From: Parasulfuritortus sp036391875
Lineage (GTDB): Bacteria; Pseudomonadota; Gammaproteobacteria; Burkholderiales; Thiobacillaceae
DNA length: 64,000 nt
Assembly: GCA_036391875.1 (NCBI GenBank)
Contig: DASVZA010000030.1
Coordinates: 1 to 64,000 of the forward strand
Reading direction: 5' to 3'
Part shown: one piece after another, positions 59,881-64,000 of the stretch
Layout of the letters: every line of letters begins with the position of its first letter
How positions within the stretch are numbered: the first letter of the stretch is position 1
Position numbers and translations under genes: made by a program
Notes under the pieces: model-generated
Databases searched by the model: none
The model's input: only the letters and a program-made list of their open reading frames with translations
What the model was told of the DNA's origin: nothing

Positions 59881-61332
59881 TCATACGGGCTGGGCCAGCG
59901 CCTGCAAGACTGCCTTGAGCAATTCCCAGCAATGGCCGACCGAGGCGATCTCGACCCGTTCGCCCGGCGCATGCGCGCCGCGGATGTCGGGACCGAACGA
60001 GATCATGTCGAGATGCGGATGACTGGCCGCCAGCAGGCCGCATTCCAGGCCGGCATGGATTACCTGCAGCGACGCCGGCCGGCCGAACCGTGCCGTGTAG
60101 ACCTGTTGGCAGCGGGCCAGTAGGGGCGAGTCCGGGTTCGGCGTCCAGCCTGGATAAGCGCCGTCCTTCACGGCGGTCATGCCGTGCGCGGCGGCCTGGC
60201 CGACCAGCGCGTCGGCCAGGCCGTTGAGACCGGCCTCGCGCAGCGAGCGGACCAGGAAATCGGCATCGAATCCGCCGTCGATCAGGTTCGCCACGCCCAG
60301 GTTGTTGGAGGTTTCCACCACACCGGGGAAGTCCGCGCTGGTCTGCGCCACGCCGTAGGCCGCGCCGTCGAGGAAGGCGAGCAGGTTGTCGCGTTCGGTC
60401 TGGACGACGGCCTGGGTGGCCGTCGTCTCGGTCGACAGACAGGTCAGCGCCACAGCCGGGTCGGCCTCGGCATAGCGCCAGCGCCAGTCCGCCTGCCGCC
60501 GCCGTGCCCAGTCGTCCAGTGCCGCCGCTGCGGCCGGCAGCGCGAACAGGGCCGACGCCTCGCGCGGAATGGCGTTACGCGCCGAGCCGCCCTGCAAGCC
60601 GATGAGCCGCAGGTCGTATTGTCCGGCCAAGTCGAGCAATGCCTCGACCAGCAGCTTGATGGCGTTGCCGCGGCCGAGATGGATGTCGATGCCGGAGTGG
60701 CCGCCGCGCAGGCCGGAGACGCTGAGCCGGTATTGCACATGGCCGGCGGGGAGCGGTTCCCGGGCCAGCGTCCGCTTCACCTCGACGTCCACGCCGCCGG
60801 CGCAGCCCAGGTAGAAATGGCCCCATTCCTCGGTGTCGAGGTTGAGCAGCGTCCTGCCTTGCAGGCTGCCCGGCGCCAGGCCGCGGGCGCCGTCCATGCC
60901 GTCCTCCTCGTTGATCGTGAGCAGCACTTCCAGCGCCGGGTGGACGAGGCCCGGTTCCTCCAGCGCGGCCAGGGCGAGCGCCACGCCGATGCCGTTGTCG
61001 GCGCCCAGGGTGGTCTCCTCGGCCACCACCCAGCCGTCGCGCACCACGGCGCGGATCGGGTCGCGCTCGAAGTCGTGGACGGTGCCGGCGTTGGCCTGAC
61101 AGACCATGTCGAGGTGGCCCTGCAGGATCACGCCCGGCCGGTCTTCGCAGCCGGGACTGGCGGGCCGCTTCAGGATCAGGTTGCCGACCGCATCGACCAC
61201 GGCCTCGATGCCGCGGTCCCGGGCCCAGGCGATCAGGTGGTCGCGCAGCGCGGCTTCGTGCCGGGAAGGGCGGGGGATGGCGCACAGGGTGGCGAAGTGC
61301 GTCCAGACCGAATGGGGTTGCTGGTTTCTCAC
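59881..61332 (-). CDS. pepD: Aminoacyl-histidine dipeptidase (M20C)
   Basis: PepD (483 residues) hydrolyses Xaa-His dipeptides. The metal site shows GHLDMVCQ, LGADNGIGVALALA and the catalytic NEEDGMDGARGL; the lid domain region RGGHSGIDIHLGRGNA follows. No ATG fits: GTG 61330-61332 overlaps the stop of the upstream M14 gene in a GTGA arrangement and gives the family N-terminus (VWTHFATLCAIPRPSRHE), so it is taken as the start. Confidence 0.94.
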   Translation of the reverse strand: MRNQQPHSVWTHFATLCAIPRPSRHEAALRDHLIAWARDRGIEAVVDAVGNLILKRPASPGCEDRPGVILQGHLDMVCQANAGTVHDFERDPIRAVVRDGWVVAEETTLGADNGIGVALALAALEEPGLVHPALEVLLTINEEDGMDGARGLAPGSLQGRTLLNLDTEEWGHFYLGCAGGVDVEVKRTLAREPLPAGHVQYRLSVSGLRGGHSGIDIHLGRGNAIKLLVEALLDLAGQYDLRLIGLQGGSARNAIPREASALFALPAAAAALDDWARRRQADWRWRYAEADPAVALTCLSTETTATQAVVQTERDNLLAFLDGAAYGVAQTSADFPGVVETSNNLGVANLIDGGFDADFLVRSLREAGLNGLADALVGQAAAHGMTAVKDGAYPGWTPNPDSPLLARCQQVYTARFGRPASLQVIHAGLECGLLAASHPHLDMISFGPDIRGAHAPGERVEIASVGHCWELLKAVLQALAQPV

Positions 61333-62249
61333 AGTGACCTCGGGTCGTTCGTCGCCGTATCCGGCATGGTGCGCGAATCCGATGCGCTGGGCGCAGCTTC
61401 GCTCGCCTTGCCGACGATGTTGCGCCGCATCCATTTCAGCATGTCGGACCACATCGCCTCCTGGTCGCGCGGACTCGGCATGGCATTGGCGTTGGGCAGT
61501 TCGATGGTGATGATCGGAATCTGCTTGTACAGGCCGCAATAGTTGCCCATCGAGCCCGGATAGACGCCCAGCCGGTTGAGCATCAGGCGGCCGAAATGGG
61601 TCGGCTCGGGCACTTGGCCGTCGTAGTCGAGCAGGTTGTAGGGGGCGTGGATGCTGACGATCAGGTCGGGCCGGAAATCGGCGATCTGCGCCTCCAGCCA
61701 GCGGGTCTCGATCTCCGAGCCGGCGGCCTTGCCCGGGTAGCGGCGCGGGTCGTGCCGGGTGCGGCGGGCCCAGTAGTCGCCGGCGTCGCGGTCCCAGTCC
61801 GGGGTCTGGAAATTGCGGTTGAGGTCGACGCCGTTGGCGTTGATCCGGGTCGATGGCCGGGCCATCAGGCCGTCCGGGTTGGCCAGCGGGATCACGCGCC
61901 AGGCATAGCCGGCCGCCTCGGGCAGGCGCATCCAGTCGAGCCAGCGGAACACGGTGGACACCGACGTCAGCTCGTCGCCGTGGATGCCGCCGATGACCAG
62001 GATCCGCTTAGCGTTGTCCGGCGCGGCGGCCGGAATGTCGCGCCAGACCAGTACGTTGCCCTTGGCCGTGCGTTCCGGAGCGGCGACGAAGGGCTGGGCG
62101 CGGCAGAACTCGGCGGAGACGCTGTGCAGCCGCTTGCCGAGGTAATCGCACCAGGACTCGACGCTATCGGCCGCGGCCAGCGCCGCCGGTGCGTGCCAGG
62201 TCAGCGCGGCAAGCAGGAAGGCGAAGGCGGGACGGATCATCGGGTGCAT
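61329..62249 (-). CDS. M14-family zinc carboxypeptidase, secreted
   Basis: The 306-residue protein has a signal peptide (AFAFLLAALTWHAPAALAAA) and an M14 peptidase domain with the zinc ligands H-x2-E in GGIHGDELTS and the third His in VSIHAPYNLLDYDG, plus RINANGVDLNRNF. The catalytic Glu is in PIITIELPNA. It resembles MpaA-type murein-peptide amidases or periplasmic relatives, so peptidoglycan recycling is a fair guess. Either of two near ATGs (62249 or 62240) could be the start. Confidence 0.88.
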   Translation of the reverse strand: MHPMIRPAFAFLLAALTWHAPAALAAADSVESWCDYLGKRLHSVSAEFCRAQPFVAAPERTAKGNVLVWRDIPAAAPDNAKRILVIGGIHGDELTSVSTVFRWLDWMRLPEAAGYAWRVIPLANPDGLMARPSTRINANGVDLNRNFQTPDWDRDAGDYWARRTRHDPRRYPGKAAGSEIETRWLEAQIADFRPDLIVSIHAPYNLLDYDGQVPEPTHFGRLMLNRLGVYPGSMGNYCGLYKQIPIITIELPNANAMPSPRDQEAMWSDMLKWMRRNIVGKASEAAPSASDSRTMPDTATNDPRSL

Positions 62250-62377
62250 GGCTAGGCTGGGGGGGGGATGAGCCTGATTTTGGGCGAAAGGCGTCGGCCT
62301 GTCACGGCGAGCCGGATGGAGATTTTTAGTTCCCCGCAAGCGGAACAAGATCAGGGCGCTTCTCGACCCCGCTCCAT

Positions 62378-63045
62378 TCAATCGTCGCGCGCCACGCCCA
62401 ATTCCGAATACAGCCGCTCGACCAGGCCGCGCAATTCGCCGACTTCGGCCTCCAGGCCGGCGACATTGGCCTTGAGCGCGGCGATCTCGCCCAGGGTCAC
62501 GTCGCCGGACGGGCCGGCCTGTGCCGCCGTCTGTTCCTCGACGGCCGGCGCGCCGGAAAGCAGGTGCACCCAGCGGTTCTCGCGTGCACCGGGCTGGCGC
62601 GGCAGTTCCGCCACCAGCGCCCCCGCCTCGCGCTCGGCCAGTTCCTCGAGAAAGCCTTCCACCGAGGAGATGTCGGCGAACTTATGCAGACGCTCGCTGT
62701 TGATACGCAGCTCGCCCACCGTCTGCGGCCCGCGCAGCATCAGCGTCGCCAGCAGGGCGGTGGACTGGGGCGGAATCTGCAGCACCCGCTCGATGTTGTG
62801 CGCGAAGCGCGCGACCCGTCCGCCGCTCGATTCGACCACCAGCGACAGGTGCCTGAGGCTGTCCACGGCGGCCTGTACCTCGGCTTCGGTCGCATCGAGG
62901 ACAGGCGACCGGCTGGATTTCTGGTTGCAGCCTGAGGTCAGTGCGTTGAGCGTCAGCGGATAGGTGTCCGGCACCGTGCGCTGCTTCTCGGCCAGCACGC
63001 CGAGGACGCGGGTTTCGAGCAGGGAGAGGAAGGGGAGCGGGGTGG

Positions 63046-63049
<4 letters not shown>
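62378..63049 (-). CDS. yceH: YceH family protein (DUF480)
   Basis: The 223-residue protein starts LSLLETRVLGVLAEKQRTVP with TYPLTLNALTSGCNQKSSR, the clear signature of the UPF0502/YceH family, a tandem winged-helix protein. It ends with a coiled coil (IAALKANVAGLEAEVGELR). The function is unknown. The upstream cyclase gene overlaps its start by four bases (ATGA). Confidence 0.93.

Positions 63050-64000
<951 letters not shown>

Overview
The window looks like chromosome of a GC-rich betaproteobacterium. The gene orders lptD-surA-pdxA-ksgA, divergent amgK-murU, glyQ-glyS-gmhB-plsC-M48 protease, and rsxABCDGE-nth all fit that class. A complete dsrA of the oxidative (reverse) dissimilatory sulfite reductase type suggests a sulfur-oxidising lineage such as the Thiobacillus/Sulfuritalea/Sulfuricella groups. 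That placement is an inference from gene content, because no rRNA or tRNA gene is visible.

Layout. Bases 1-1800 are accessory DNA: the tail of an IS110-type transposase, an A/T-richer Cys/His-containing orphan gene, and a hicA-hicB toxin-antitoxin pair. Next comes class Ia ribonucleotide reductase (nrdA, nrdB), with a promoter overlapped by two NrdR boxes one standard 31-bp step apart, and divergent purU. A small methyltransferase / HMA-fold / AraC group and a nitroreductase follow. Bases 10337-15389 hold a SUF iron-sulfur operon (Rrf2 regulator, sufB, C, D, U, T and a Rieske ferredoxin) that lacks the cysteine desulfurase sufS. Divergent from it stands a solitary dsrA with its own terminator and no dsrB.

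Bases 16998-25113 carry glycyl-tRNA synthetase, a diguanylate cyclase, gmhB, plsC, a metalloprotease, an HD-GYP protein and glyoxalase I. A REC-GGDEF protein, ksgA, pdxA, surA and lptD follow, then divergent amgK-murU-pepP-ubiH-second UbiH-family monooxygenase-dsbC-tonB-like. From 39538 to 46776, on the minus strand, are DUF1841, FIST, nth and the rsx/rnf electron-transport operon. Then come alanine dehydrogenase, a copper P-type ATPase, a PAS-GGDEF-EAL protein and an HDOD operon. The right end has an S4 protein, YlqF, SlyX, a GIY-YIG protein, three more diguanylate cyclases (the last cut by the window edge), a NYN-domain protein, PepD, an M14 peptidase and YceH.

Themes. (1) Iron-sulfur and siroheme chemistry is concentrated here: SUF, DsrA, Rieske, Nth and RnfB/C. 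The suf and dsrA promoters lie in one 163-bp divergent region. (2) Cyclic di-GMP signalling is dense: six GGDEF proteins (one also EAL) and one HD-GYP. (3) Two housekeeping genes, ksgA and a ubiquinone-type monooxygenase gene, are each preceded by a diverged copy of their own first 14-18 codons, separated by a hairpin-containing insert. This is the least expected structural pattern in the window.
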